A stretch of 64,000 nt of DNA. It comes from Ahrensia sp. (GTDB taxonomy: Bacteria; Pseudomonadota; Alphaproteobacteria; Rhizobiales; Rhizobiaceae). Position numbers and translations under genes: made by a program. Below the pieces are notes generated by a model. That model saw nothing but the letters and a program-made list of their open reading frames with translations. It ran no database searches and was not told where the DNA came from. The stretch's first letter is position 1; every line of letters begins with the position of its first letter. The stretch is from contig PAKZ01000025.1 of assembly GCA_002706335.1 (NCBI GenBank), forward strand, positions 62,001-126,000, read 5' to 3'. Shown one piece after another: positions 8,541 to 17,452 of this stretch.

Positions 8541-9515
8541 ATGAAACTGATTCGCGCAGCGGCCCTCGTCGCCGGGCTGTCCGCGGCACCCGCGTGCCTT
8601 GCCGAAACCCTGACCGTGGAGACGGGCACGCCTTCGGGCCTGACCACGCTCGCCATGCAGGTCATAGCGACCTATGGCGACCTCGACCTTCAGATCAACT
8701 CCGGTCAGACGTTGACCCGCGCCTGCCTGAAGGCCGGGATGGGGGAGATCGACGTTTCCATCTGCCCGCCACCCGCCATGGGTGCCATGGCGAAGGGCGT
8801 TGGTCCCTACAAAGACGTCGCCGATGACGCAAAGGCCGCATACCAGAACCTGCGGGGGCTATTCGCCTTTTCTGCCGGTTTCTTCCACGCCATCGTAAAG
8901 GCCGATAGTGGTATCGAGGACTGGGAGGACGCTTTCGGCACACGAATCTTCACCGGTCCGCCGGCTGGTTCAGCGAACGGGCAGAGCCAGGCGATCATTC
9001 TCGCCGCATCCGGCATGAAGGCGGGCGAGGACTACGAGGCGGTTAATCTTGGCTGGGGCGCCGGACTGCAGGCCTTTCAGGACGGCCAGTTCGAAGTCTT
9101 CATGCGGCCCGCCCCTATCGGCGTCTCGGTCGTCGAACAGCTCGGCCCGATCCGTCTCCTGTCGCTATCTGAGGAAGCCCAGGAATCCCAGGCATGGAAG
9201 GACTATACCGCGCAGGAGAGCCGCTTTGCTGGCACCATTCCTGCCGGAACCTATGCCAACGCGGTCAACGAAGACGACGTCACGGTCGCCGAATACTCCA
9301 TGCAGGCCGCCGTTCATGCCGACATGGATGACGAGACGGCCTATCAGTTGACTAAGCAGTTCTGGGATAACCTCGACGCAGCCAAGGCCGACATCAAGGT
9401 CCTGGCGGGCATCGACGCCGAGCAGCCGTTCATCGGAATGAACATCCCGCTGCATCCGGGTGCGGTCCGCTATTACCAGGAAATCGGGGTCGATATCCCG
9501 AAGGAGCGCATGTAA
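8541..9515 (+). CDS. TAXI-family TRAP solute-binding protein
   Basis: A 324-residue periplasmic binding protein of the TRAP-associated extracytoplasmic immunogenic (TAXI) family. A cleavable signal peptide covers about the first 21 residues (ending ACLA). The mature protein has the TAXI opening in which a GTPSG-type loop precedes the first helix. It would capture an organic anion for the fused permease that starts 63 bp downstream. TAXI proteins generally bind dicarboxylates or amino acids; the sulfatase in the same unit raises the possibility of a sulfated ligand here. Confidence 0.85.
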   Translation: MKLIRAAALVAGLSAAPACLAETLTVETGTPSGLTTLAMQVIATYGDLDLQINSGQTLTRACLKAGMGEIDVSICPPPAMGAMAKGVGPYKDVADDAKAAYQNLRGLFAFSAGFFHAIVKADSGIEDWEDAFGTRIFTGPPAGSANGQSQAIILAASGMKAGEDYEAVNLGWGAGLQAFQDGQFEVFMRPAPIGVSVVEQLGPIRLLSLSEEAQESQAWKDYTAQESRFAGTIPAGTYANAVNEDDVTVAEYSMQAAVHADMDDETAYQLTKQFWDNLDAAKADIKVLAGIDAEQPFIGMNIPLHPGAVRYYQEIGVDIPKERM

Positions 9516-9578
9516 CGGGCGCGGGCTTCCCGGTGGCGATTTTCGCGCTCGGGACACCTGTCATTCGGAAGAAGCGGC

Positions 9579-12008
9579 ATGGCTGAGACGGAACATCACA
9601 AGCAGCGCGGACGACTGGCGTCGCGCTGCTTCGGATGGGGTGCGCTTGCGATGACGGCGGCCTCCATAGAGATTGTCATCGCACTGAAATTCAACCTGCA
9701 GCGCTATCCCGAAATTCCTCTCGGGTTTGCCGATATCAACTGGGCACGCGCGTTTCTATTGGCTTCGTTCGCGCTGTTCGCACGCGCGTTGGCGCGGTTC
9801 CGTGCCGTAGAGCCCTCCGCGGGTCGCGCTCTTGCGCTTGTATTGCTTGCGTTTGCCGCCGCCGCGACCGACGCCATCCTTGGGTTCGACTTTTCCGGCC
9901 TCACTGGCGACGCCGCTACGTCGATTGCGGCCTCCTCCGTCGCGGTTGGTGGCTTCGTCGTCCGCGTGATCCCTTGCATGGCGCTGATCTGCGCCTTTCT
10001 CGCGCTGGCGCTTTCGCGCCTCGACCCGGACGCAAACGCGTTCGAACGGTGGAGCCGCGCCGCCGGGCTCGCCATGGGTGTCATTGGCATGCTCGCCGTC
10101 CTGCCCGGCCTGCCATTTGAGTATGTCGGCATCGGCGACTTCAATGTTCGCGAACTGTTTGCCGGGGAGAACCGGCTGTTTCGCGGCAACTTCCAGATCG
10201 GACCGGCGAGCCCGACGCATGTCTATTACGCGGTGATGTTCCTTCTCGCCTCTTTCATCACCGTCCTTACGCTCGGTGCCGATGGCGACGAGGGTGTCTC
10301 CGGCCAGCACACGACCTGGCTCGACTGGCTTGCCTTCGCGGCGATCGGCTGGTCCGTTTTCCAGTATGTCTTCGTCGGCATCGAGAAAATGTCCTTCTCT
10401 ACCCTCGACGCGCATACCGCGGTGATTGGCTGCGTCGCGATCCTTTATCTGTGTTACCGCGTCTACGGCATCGCTTTGGCCGTCTGCGGGCTCGTCGCCT
10501 TTACCTATTTCTTCGTCTCCGGCATCCTGCCGGGAATCTTCAACGCCCAATATGGCGGCTATGCCTCGGTCGCCGAAAACCTCTGGTTCAACAACAACAA
10601 GGCGGTGCTCGGCAGCAAGCTCGGCATTCTTTTGAACAATGTCCTTCCATTCATCATCTTCGGCGCGCTGCTGGCCGCGACGGGGGCGGCGAAGTCGCTG
10701 ATCACCATTTCGTTCATGCTCATGCGCAACACCAAGGGGGGGCCGGCCCATGCCGCCGTTCTCGCATCGGGCATGTTCGGATCAGTGTCGGGATCCGCCG
10801 TCTCCAACGTCGTCGGCACCGGCGTCATCACAATCCCGATGATCAAGAAACGCGGCTATTCGGCGGAATTCGCCGGCGGCGTCGAGGCGACGGCATCGAC
10901 CGGTGGCCAAATCATGCCACCGATCATGGGAGCTGCCGCTCTTGTCATGGCGGACCTGACCGGAACCGCCTATCTGCACATCATGATTGCGGCGCTCGTC
11001 CCGGCGCTTGCCTACTACCTGTCCCTGTTTGTCACGATTGTCTTCGAATCGCGGCGACTCGGCATCGCCCCGCAGCGGTTGGAAGACCTGCAGCAGATAA
11101 CGCGGCAGGACTACATCAACGTCACTCTGCTGGTGCTCGTCCCGTTGTTGATCGTCATATGGCGTCTGATCCAGGGGGCCTCGCCTGCCGGTTCTGCGGT
11201 GACCGCGATCCTCGCGCTCATCCTTCTTTCGGCCGTCAGCCCGGTCGTCCGGCAGCGGCCGAGCGTGCTGCTGGAGGCGATCGCAAATGGCGGCATCACC
11301 TTCGGAAGGCTGCTGATGGTGGTCGGCGTGGTCGGCATCATCGTCGGCGTCATGTCGACGACGGACCTGCCATCGAAACTGGGCCGCGAGATCAGCGATC
11401 TGGCATCCGTCGCGCTGATCCTCACGCTGGCGATCAGCGCGATCGTCTCGCTGTTGCTCGGGATGGGCATGCTGACGCTGCCCGCCTATCTGACCGTGAT
11501 CATCATCCTCGGCCCGGCTCTGCACTCGCTCGGCCTGTCGGTGATGACCGCGCACATGTTCGTCTTCTATTACGGCGTCGCTTCGGCGATCACACCGCCC
11601 GTCGCGGTCGCTGCGTTCGCGGCCGCCGCCGTCGCCAACGCGAAACCCCTGGCGACCGGCATGACCGCGGTCAGGATCGGCATCGTCATCTTCGCCGTGC
11701 CGTTCATGTTCGCGCTCAATCCCGACATGCTGATTGTCCCCGACGCCTTCAACGAGGGAGACGGCTTTTCCCTCCTTGGTCTTGTTTCCGTGCTGATCCG
11801 CACCGCCGGGATGATCTACCTCTTCGCCAGCGCGACCAGCCGGTTTGACCGGACAAAGCTCGCCGGCTGGGAAATCATGGTGCGACTTGGTCTGGCCGCG
11901 CTGCTGGTCGCTCCAGGCTACGAGATCCATCTTCCAGCCGCAGTCGCCGCGCTGACCCTTGTCCTTATTCACCAATACCGGCAAACGAACTTGAAGCAGG
12001 CAGCATGA
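9579..12008 (+). CDS. TRAP transporter fused 4TM/12TM permease
   Basis: An 809-residue integral membrane protein in which the small DctQ-like and large DctM-like TRAP subunits are fused, as is usual for TAXI systems. Numerous hydrophobic segments run through the whole length. The DctM core carries glycine- and serine-rich half-helices, for example SGMFGSVSGSAVSNV and TASTGGQIMPPIMG. It drives ion-coupled import of the ligand delivered by the preceding binding protein. The stop codon overlaps the sulfatase start (ATGA), so importer and sulfatase are coupled. Confidence 0.9.
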   Translation: MAETEHHKQRGRLASRCFGWGALAMTAASIEIVIALKFNLQRYPEIPLGFADINWARAFLLASFALFARALARFRAVEPSAGRALALVLLAFAAAATDAILGFDFSGLTGDAATSIAASSVAVGGFVVRVIPCMALICAFLALALSRLDPDANAFERWSRAAGLAMGVIGMLAVLPGLPFEYVGIGDFNVRELFAGENRLFRGNFQIGPASPTHVYYAVMFLLASFITVLTLGADGDEGVSGQHTTWLDWLAFAAIGWSVFQYVFVGIEKMSFSTLDAHTAVIGCVAILYLCYRVYGIALAVCGLVAFTYFFVSGILPGIFNAQYGGYASVAENLWFNNNKAVLGSKLGILLNNVLPFIIFGALLAATGAAKSLITISFMLMRNTKGGPAHAAVLASGMFGSVSGSAVSNVVGTGVITIPMIKKRGYSAEFAGGVEATASTGGQIMPPIMGAAALVMADLTGTAYLHIMIAALVPALAYYLSLFVTIVFESRRLGIAPQRLEDLQQITRQDYINVTLLVLVPLLIVIWRLIQGASPAGSAVTAILALILLSAVSPVVRQRPSVLLEAIANGGITFGRLLMVVGVVGIIVGVMSTTDLPSKLGREISDLASVALILTLAISAIVSLLLGMGMLTLPAYLTVIIILGPALHSLGLSVMTAHMFVFYYGVASAITPPVAVAAFAAAAVANAKPLATGMTAVRIGIVIFAVPFMFALNPDMLIVPDAFNEGDGFSLLGLVSVLIRTAGMIYLFASATSRFDRTKLAGWEIMVRLGLAALLVAPGYEIHLPAAVAALTLVLIHQYRQTNLKQAA

Positions 12009-13567
12009 CCGAGCGCCCCGATTTCCTCTTCATCATGACCGACCAGCACCGCGCCGACTGGCTGGGCTGCTATGGCCATCCGGTCGTGCGGACGCCGCAC
12101 ATCGATGCGCTGGCGGCGGGGGGAACCCGGTTCGATGAGGTCTTCGTGGCGACGCCCGTTTGCATGCCGAACCGGGCGAGCTTCATGACCGGTCGCTATC
12201 CGACGGTGCATGGCCTGCGATATAATGGCTGCCTGCTGTCGCAGCGGGCGAATACCTTCGTCGACGTGTTACGCGCCGGCGGCTATCGCACGGCCTCCAT
12301 TGGCAAGTCGCACCTGCAGCCCTTCACCGATAACGAGCCCTTCGCGCGTGACCCATTCGAGGCGGGACCGATCGAAGAAGCCTGGAAGGCGGAGACGGGC
12401 GATTACACGTCCGAAGAGCCCGGCAGCTACGATGCTGAGGGGCGATACCGGGTTCCCACGCCCTATTACGGCTTCGACCATGTCGACATGGTGACCGGCC
12501 ATGGCGACCAGGCCGGTGGCCATTATCGCCAGTGGTTCCGCGAAACCTATCCCAATTGGCGCGAACTCACGGACCCAGCCAATGAGTTGCCGCACAACTA
12601 CACCTGTCCACAGGCGTTCCGCACGCCGATCCCCGAGGAAGCCTACCCGACAGCCTATATCCGCGACCGTGCGGTCGACTATCTGAACGCAAATGCCGCA
12701 AGCGCCGCGCCCCTCTACACTTTCGTGTCGTTTCCCGATCCGCACCATCCGTTCAATCCGCCGGGCCGTTACTGGGACATGTACAGCCCCGACGAGTTCG
12801 ATCTGGACGTCCGCTTCGAGGATCACAAAAATCCGCCTCCGCCGCTTCTTCATGCGCGAAGAGAATTCGAGGCTGGACGCTTGCCGCAAGTTCGGCAGAT
12901 GAGCTTCATGGCCTCCGATCAGCATGTACGCGAGGCGATGGCGCTGTCGGCAGGCATGATCACGATGATCGACGACGCGGTCGGCGCAATCGTCGAGTCG
13001 CTGAAGGCAAGCGGGCGCTTCGAGAATACCGTGATCGTCTTCAACTCTGACCACGGCGACTACCTCGGCGACTTCAACCTGATGCTGAAAGGCGCCTGGC
13101 CGAAGGATTCCATCACCCGCGTCCCGATGATCTGGTCCGACCCGGCGCGCCGCGAAGCAGCCGTCACGGCGGCACTCGCCTCCACCGTCGACCTTGCGCC
13201 AACGATCATCGAAAGGGCCGGCCTGCGTCCCTATTTCGGGATGCAGGGCAAGAGCTTTTGCCCCGTGCTGGCAGGCGAGCAGGGAAGCCGCGAGAGCGTG
13301 TTCATCGAGTACAATGACGGCGGCAAGCGGATGGGTTTCGAGCAGCCGGCGCGGGTGCGCTCGCTCACGACGCCCGATTGGCATCTGTCGGTCTACAAGG
13401 ATCTCGCCTGGGGCGAACTCTATGACCGCAGATCCGATCCGCAGCACCTCGAAAACCTCTGGGATTCACCGGCGCATGCCGGTGTCAGAACGGATTTGAT
13501 CCTTTCGCTGACGCACGCGCTGATAAACCAGATGGACGAAAGCCCGCGTTCGAAGCGCCTTGCCTAG
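12005..13567 (+). CDS. type I sulfatase-family hydrolase, cytoplasmic
   Basis: A 520-residue alkaline-phosphatase-superfamily hydrolase. The sulfatase signature Cys-x-Pro-x-Arg is present as CMPNRASFMTGRYP, with Cys53 as the residue converted to formylglycine. Metal-binding Asp residues lie in the N-terminal IMTDQHRADWLG and in the later NSDHGDYLGD. There is no signal peptide, so it acts inside the cell, consistent with hydrolysing a sulfate (or phosphonate) ester imported by the coupled TRAP system. Relatives include choline-sulfatase-like and phosphonate monoester hydrolases, so the ester is not certain. No maturase gene is seen nearby. Confidence 0.85.
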   Translation: MTERPDFLFIMTDQHRADWLGCYGHPVVRTPHIDALAAGGTRFDEVFVATPVCMPNRASFMTGRYPTVHGLRYNGCLLSQRANTFVDVLRAGGYRTASIGKSHLQPFTDNEPFARDPFEAGPIEEAWKAETGDYTSEEPGSYDAEGRYRVPTPYYGFDHVDMVTGHGDQAGGHYRQWFRETYPNWRELTDPANELPHNYTCPQAFRTPIPEEAYPTAYIRDRAVDYLNANAASAAPLYTFVSFPDPHHPFNPPGRYWDMYSPDEFDLDVRFEDHKNPPPPLLHARREFEAGRLPQVRQMSFMASDQHVREAMALSAGMITMIDDAVGAIVESLKASGRFENTVIVFNSDHGDYLGDFNLMLKGAWPKDSITRVPMIWSDPARREAAVTAALASTVDLAPTIIERAGLRPYFGMQGKSFCPVLAGEQGSRESVFIEYNDGGKRMGFEQPARVRSLTTPDWHLSVYKDLAWGELYDRRSDPQHLENLWDSPAHAGVRTDLILSLTHALINQMDESPRSKRLA

Positions 13568-14214
13568 GAGCATAACGGCGCTCCTCCCGAAAACGGCCTC
13601 CGTTGGGAAGCGTGCAACTTAAGATGCTGATCGATGTCTCGAACTTTCGGCATATGCAGGGATTGGACAGGGTGCCGCAAGAGACGTTGCAGAGCCTGCT
13701 GTACGAAATGTTTGATACGCGTCTCGAACAGATGGCTGAAACTTGGCCCACAGCGGACCTATAACGCGGCGGCAGGCTCTTTAAGAAGGCGCCGATATCT
13801 TTGCAGTGAAACAGACCGGGCTGGAGAAGGTTCGGCAGGACATGCATATGGTGTTTCAGGATCCGTATTCCTCGCTCAACTCGGGACGGGGCACGAGCGG
13901 GCCGGAGAGGTCCTCGATGTCCTGAAGCGCGTCGGGCTGCGATCCGACCTCCGGCCGAACTGCTACGTCGATCGATGCCATGCCGGTCGCTATTTCATGA
14001 TTGACGTAGAGCCAGTCTTGTTCGCGGCCGTGAACCGAACGGACTCCCAAACCGCACCGATGCGGAACGTCTTTAGCAGTGCGAAGTGACAGCGGAAAGG
14101 GTCGGCGTTTGCCATCGTCGGGCACCGCGCAACCGGTCGCTGGTCTCACGGCCGATCACCCTGACAACGCCTTCCTGCAGGCGTTCCGCGACACGGAGGA
14201 TCGGCCTGTCGTCG
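13568..14214. other. decayed intergenic region after the sulfatase
   Basis: About 650 bp with no intact gene. It contains an ABC-transporter ATPase remnant (listed separately) and a short open frame at 13624-13767 (about 45 codons) with no recognisable family. It separates the TRAP/sulfatase unit from the end of the rhamnose operon and looks like the scar of a lost transporter operon. Confidence 0.5.
13812..13960 (+). pseudogene. remnant of an oligopeptide-type ABC transporter ATPase
   Basis: Two fragments in different frames match consecutive parts of Opp/Dpp-type ATPases. At 13812-13880 the translation includes VFQDPYSSLN, the Q-loop region of this family. At 13895-13960 the frame gives ERAGEVLDVLKRVGLR, the helix that normally precedes the ABC signature. 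The ~14 residues usually between them are missing, and neither Walker A, the signature nor Walker B survives. It is non-functional. Confidence 0.6.
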
Positions 14215-14892
14215 TTAGCGAGGTTTGGCGGCATCGTTGGTGCCTTCGGGGTCCGGCGCGAGGCCGTAGCTCATGCGCTGCATCTGCGCGATCACTCGCT
14301 GCATCTCCTCGTCGGAAAGGATCGGCGGCTCGCCGAGCGTCAGTGCCTGTACATAGATGCGCGACAGCGTTTCTACCTCGATCGCCAGCCAGAGCGCTGA
14401 GGCGAGATCCTTTCCGAGCGAGATCTGCCCGTGCTGGCCGAGCAAGCAGGCGAGCCGGTCCTTCAATGCGATCAGGGCGTTGTCCGACAGCGCCTGGGTT
14501 CCGAAGGTCGCATAGTCCGCGCAGCGTATGTCCGTGCCGCCGGCAACGCCGGTCATGTAGTGGAAGCTGGGTATCGACTTGTGGTGGCAGGCAAGCGTCG
14601 TCGCATAGATTGAGTGGCAGTGGAGCACGACGTTGATGTCATCGCGCGCCTTCAGGATGTCGCGGTGAAAACGCCATTCGGAAGAGGGCCGAAGCCCATC
14701 ATAGGTGCCGTCGAAACCCATCTCGACGATGTCTTCCGGCATCATCGTATCATAGGGTCGACCCGATGGCGTGATCAGGAAACCGTCCTCGGTACGCAGT
14801 GACAGATTGCCCGACGTCCCCTGGTTGATGCCGCTGGCATTCATTGCCTTGCAGGTGGAAACCAGTTGTTCGCGCAATTGCGGATACTTCAT
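14215..14892 (-). CDS. class II aldolase, L-fuculose/L-rhamnulose-phosphate type
   Basis: A 225-residue zinc-dependent aldolase that would split a 6-deoxyketose 1-phosphate into dihydroxyacetone phosphate and L-lactaldehyde. GTSGNLSLR is at residues 25-33. The residues equivalent to FucA are all present: catalytic Glu72 in SSEWRFH, and zinc ligands His91, His93 (VLHCHS) and His154. It is the last gene of the long rhamnose operon, after the mutarotase. The locus also has RhaD and a third class II aldolase, so this copy may serve a second sugar such as fucose or act redundantly. Confidence 0.85.
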   Translation of the reverse strand: MKYPQLREQLVSTCKAMNASGINQGTSGNLSLRTEDGFLITPSGRPYDTMMPEDIVEMGFDGTYDGLRPSSEWRFHRDILKARDDINVVLHCHSIYATTLACHHKSIPSFHYMTGVAGGTDIRCADYATFGTQALSDNALIALKDRLACLLGQHGQISLGKDLASALWLAIEVETLSRIYVQALTLGEPPILSDEEMQRVIAQMQRMSYGLAPDPEGTNDAAKPR

Positions 14893-14951
14893 TTTGCTAC
14901 CTTCATTCTGTGCTCCTGCGAGCGCTGCCGATATCCGTCCGGTTCCGTCCG

Positions 14952-15269
14952 TCAGGGCATCTCGAACATTTTTTCGAGCGGCGCCTGCACCGGTTGGTTG
15001 TTGTCGTCATAGGCCATGATGTCGGCCATGAAATCCCACCAGCGCCGGTTGATTTCAGTCTTCGGGACGTCGGCGAGGGAATTGTCTTCCGCAAGAAGAA
15101 GCGTCGCGAAAAGGTGGTTGGTCTCCGGGTCGAGCCAGATCGTGTAGTCCGAGACCCCGGCTTTCCGTAAGGCTGTAGTAAGTTCCGGCCAGATCGCGTC
15201 ATGCCGCCTCTTGTATTCTGCGGCCTGGCCGGGATTGAGAACCATCCGGAATGCGATTCGTGCCCCCAT
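14952..15269 (-). CDS. rhaM: L-rhamnose mutarotase
   Basis: A 105-residue protein of the RhaM (DUF718) family that interconverts alpha and beta L-rhamnose; the rhizobial counterpart is called RhaU. The start at 15269 follows GGAGGACGCC and gives the family's usual length. RRHDAIWPEL near residues 21-30 contains the conserved catalytic-region His23; RRWWDFMADIM near residues 75-85 is also family-typical. It follows the isomerase by 22 bp and would supply it with the correct anomer. Confidence 0.9.
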   Translation of the reverse strand: MGARIAFRMVLNPGQAAEYKRRHDAIWPELTTALRKAGVSDYTIWLDPETNHLFATLLLAEDNSLADVPKTEINRRWWDFMADIMAYDDNNQPVQAPLEKMFEMP

Positions 15270-15291
15270 GGCGTCCTCCGGCGTTTTCTGT

Positions 15292-16581
15292 TCAGACGAT
15301 GCCGCCGCCGCCGCTTGCGACGGCCGGGCGATCTTGGGCAACCTGCATGCGGTAACCGCTCCTGCGGTAGGCATCCAGAACGTCGATCGCACCGCCGGCG
15401 TTGAGCCGCGCCATCGCCAGAATCGGCTCGACATCTGTCCTGTAGGCGGTCTTCAGCGTCTGCGTCGCCATCAGCGCGTCGTTGTCCTCCTGGAAACCGA
15501 GTAGCGCGCTGCGGTCTATCAGCAGCGCCGCCGCATAGGCCCGCTGGACCTCAATTGCCGACATCATCAGGCTCTCGATCGGATCGGTGACATTGTGGCT
15601 CTGGTCGAGCATGTGGGCGGGCGAGAAATCCGGAGCGCCGTTCAATTCCGCGTCGACCAGTTCGTTGAACACGAGGAACAGCCGGTAGGGATCGATCGAG
15701 CCCGCGTCGAGATCGTCATCGCCATATTTGCTGTCGTTGAAATGAAACCCGCCGAGCTTTCCGAACTGGATGAGGCGCGAAACGATCATCTCGATGTTCA
15801 CGTTCGGCGCGTGGTGGCCGAGATCGACGAGGCAGAAGGCCTTTTCGCCCAGCTCCGTCGCGATCAGGTAGTTCGTGCCCCAGTCCTGCACCACGGTCGA
15901 ATAGAAGGCCGGTTCGAACATCTTGTGCTCGGTGAACACCCGCCAGTTGGCGGGCAGGGCTGCGTACACGCCTTTCATGGCGTCGAGGTATCGCTCAAAG
16001 GCGCGTGCGAAATTCACCTGGCCGGGAAAGTTCGATCCGTCGCCGATCCATACCGTCAGCGCTTTTGAACCGATGGCATTGCCGATCTCGATACATTCGA
16101 TGTTGTGTTCGACGGCCTGCGCCCTGACGGCCGGATCGGCGTGCGAAAGCGAGCCGAACTTGTAGGAATGCGCCTGACCCAGCGCATCCGAGAATGTGTT
16201 GGAATTCATCGCGTCGAAACCGAGGCCGAGGCGTCCCGCTTCGTCCCTGAGGCGTTTCGGATCGGCCTTGTCCCAGGGGATGTGAAGCGAAACGCTCGGC
16301 GTGGAGCAGATCAACTGGTTGATCACGGCGCAATCCTGGAGCTTGTCGAAAATGTCGCGCGGCTCCCCGGGGCCCGGAAAACGCGCGAAGCGGGTTCCGC
16401 CCGTGCCGACGCCCCAGGAGGGTATTGCGACGCCGAAGGCCTCGATTTTCGATCGCACCGAGACGATGTCGACGCCGCGTCGCGCAAGCTGTTCGCCGAG
16501 TGCGGCATAGTCGGTTTCGAGCGCGGCCCGTCTCTCCTCGTTGCTCGCCGCGATGTGGTCTTCGCCAATAACCCTTTTCAT
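15292..16581 (-). CDS. rhaI: L-rhamnose isomerase, RhaI rhizobial type
   Basis: A 429-residue xylose-isomerase-like TIM barrel that converts L-rhamnose to L-rhamnulose. Candidate metal ligands lie in the strand-end motifs FTEHKMFEP, LVDLGHHAPN and GGFHFNDSKYG. The ATG at 16581 is chosen because AAGGAGGATGAG precedes it directly. It lies in the operon between the HAD hydrolase and the mutarotase, 22 bp from each, and is required for rhizobial rhamnose catabolism together with RhaD and RhaK. Confidence 0.88.
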   Translation of the reverse strand: MKRVIGEDHIAASNEERRAALETDYAALGEQLARRGVDIVSVRSKIEAFGVAIPSWGVGTGGTRFARFPGPGEPRDIFDKLQDCAVINQLICSTPSVSLHIPWDKADPKRLRDEAGRLGLGFDAMNSNTFSDALGQAHSYKFGSLSHADPAVRAQAVEHNIECIEIGNAIGSKALTVWIGDGSNFPGQVNFARAFERYLDAMKGVYAALPANWRVFTEHKMFEPAFYSTVVQDWGTNYLIATELGEKAFCLVDLGHHAPNVNIEMIVSRLIQFGKLGGFHFNDSKYGDDDLDAGSIDPYRLFLVFNELVDAELNGAPDFSPAHMLDQSHNVTDPIESLMMSAIEVQRAYAAALLIDRSALLGFQEDNDALMATQTLKTAYRTDVEPILAMARLNAGGAIDVLDAYRRSGYRMQVAQDRPAVASGGGGIV

Positions 16582-16603
16582 CTCATCCTCCTTCCAACGC
16601 GCC

Positions 16604-17452
16604 TTACCAGGCAAACCGCGCCAGCAGATAATCCGGCGTCGCGTCGTGCTGGGCGAACAGTCCGGACTTCTCTGTCTGCGTCATGGTTTCCAGTATCCCT
16701 GTCTCGACCAGCGCCGTCGAAAACCCGGCAGCCTTGCCGCCGGCGATGTCATGCTCGACGCTGTCCCCGACACATACGATTCGCGACCGATCCGGCATGC
16801 CGAGAAGCCTGTGCGCGGCATCGTAGATTTCCGCAAAGGGCTTGCCGATCATGCGAACCGAGCCGCCCAGTTCGCGATAGAGATCCGCAATGCGCCCGGC
16901 GCCGAAGCAAGGGCCGGAGGCTGTGAGCATGATCTTGTCGGGATTGGTGCAGATCGCGGGTACGTTCCGTCGTGCGGCGGGCTCCAGCAGTTTCCGGTAA
17001 TGTGCGAGATCGTGGAGTTCACTCTCGCTTCCCGAGATGAGCACGATATCGGCTGTCGCCGCATCGTGGGTTAACCGAAGCGGCAGGCCGTCGACTGCCG
17101 ATCGGTCGCCATCGCGCGAGATCAGTAGGCAGCGCAAATCGCTGGGATCGGCCAGCATCTCGTTCAGCATGCCCCAGGCGACTTCTCCCGACGTGAGGAA
17201 ATGTGTCCAGATTCCCGGTGCGAAACCAAGCGCGGTCAAGCGAGCTTCGTTCGGCCCGACCCGCTTGCCCGAATTGGAGAGCACAAGTGTCGTGACGCCT
17301 TCTGCCTTCAGCCGTTCCACGGCGTCGACAGCGCCGGGGTAGGGGGCTGTCCCGTCGTGCAGCACACCAAACTGGTCGAGAATGAAATAATCGAAGCGTT
17401 CAGCGAGATCGCGGATACCTCCGACATCCAAGGAGCGGGAAAGCGCTGTCAT
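16604..17452 (-). CDS. HAD class IIA hydrolase
   Basis: A 282-residue phosphatase of the HAD-IIA (NagD/p-nitrophenylphosphatase-like) group. The nucleophile motif is FILDQFGVLHDG near residues 23-34, in which the usual second Asp of DxD is replaced by Phe-Gly. The lysine region is MIGKPFAEIY and the Mg-binding motif is CVGDSVEHDIAGG. Its start overlaps the FGGY kinase stop (ATGA). In this operon it may dephosphorylate a dead-end sugar phosphate; the substrate is unknown. Confidence 0.78.
   Translation of the reverse strand: MTALSRSLDVGGIRDLAERFDYFILDQFGVLHDGTAPYPGAVDAVERLKAEGVTTLVLSNSGKRVGPNEARLTALGFAPGIWTHFLTSGEVAWGMLNEMLADPSDLRCLLISRDGDRSAVDGLPLRLTHDAATADIVLISGSESELHDLAHYRKLLEPAARRNVPAICTNPDKIMLTASGPCFGAGRIADLYRELGGSVRMIGKPFAEIYDAAHRLLGMPDRSRIVCVGDSVEHDIAGGKAAGFSTALVETGILETMTQTEKSGLFAQHDATPDYLLARFAW

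Noticed and set aside
9756-11984. Long, charged open frames on the minus strand opposite the TRAP permease
   Set aside because: They are Asp/Arg/His-rich mirror readings of a GC-rich membrane-protein gene and contain no domain.
13624-13767. Short plus-strand frame after the sulfatase
   Set aside because: About 45 codons with no recognisable family in a decayed region; not listed as a gene.
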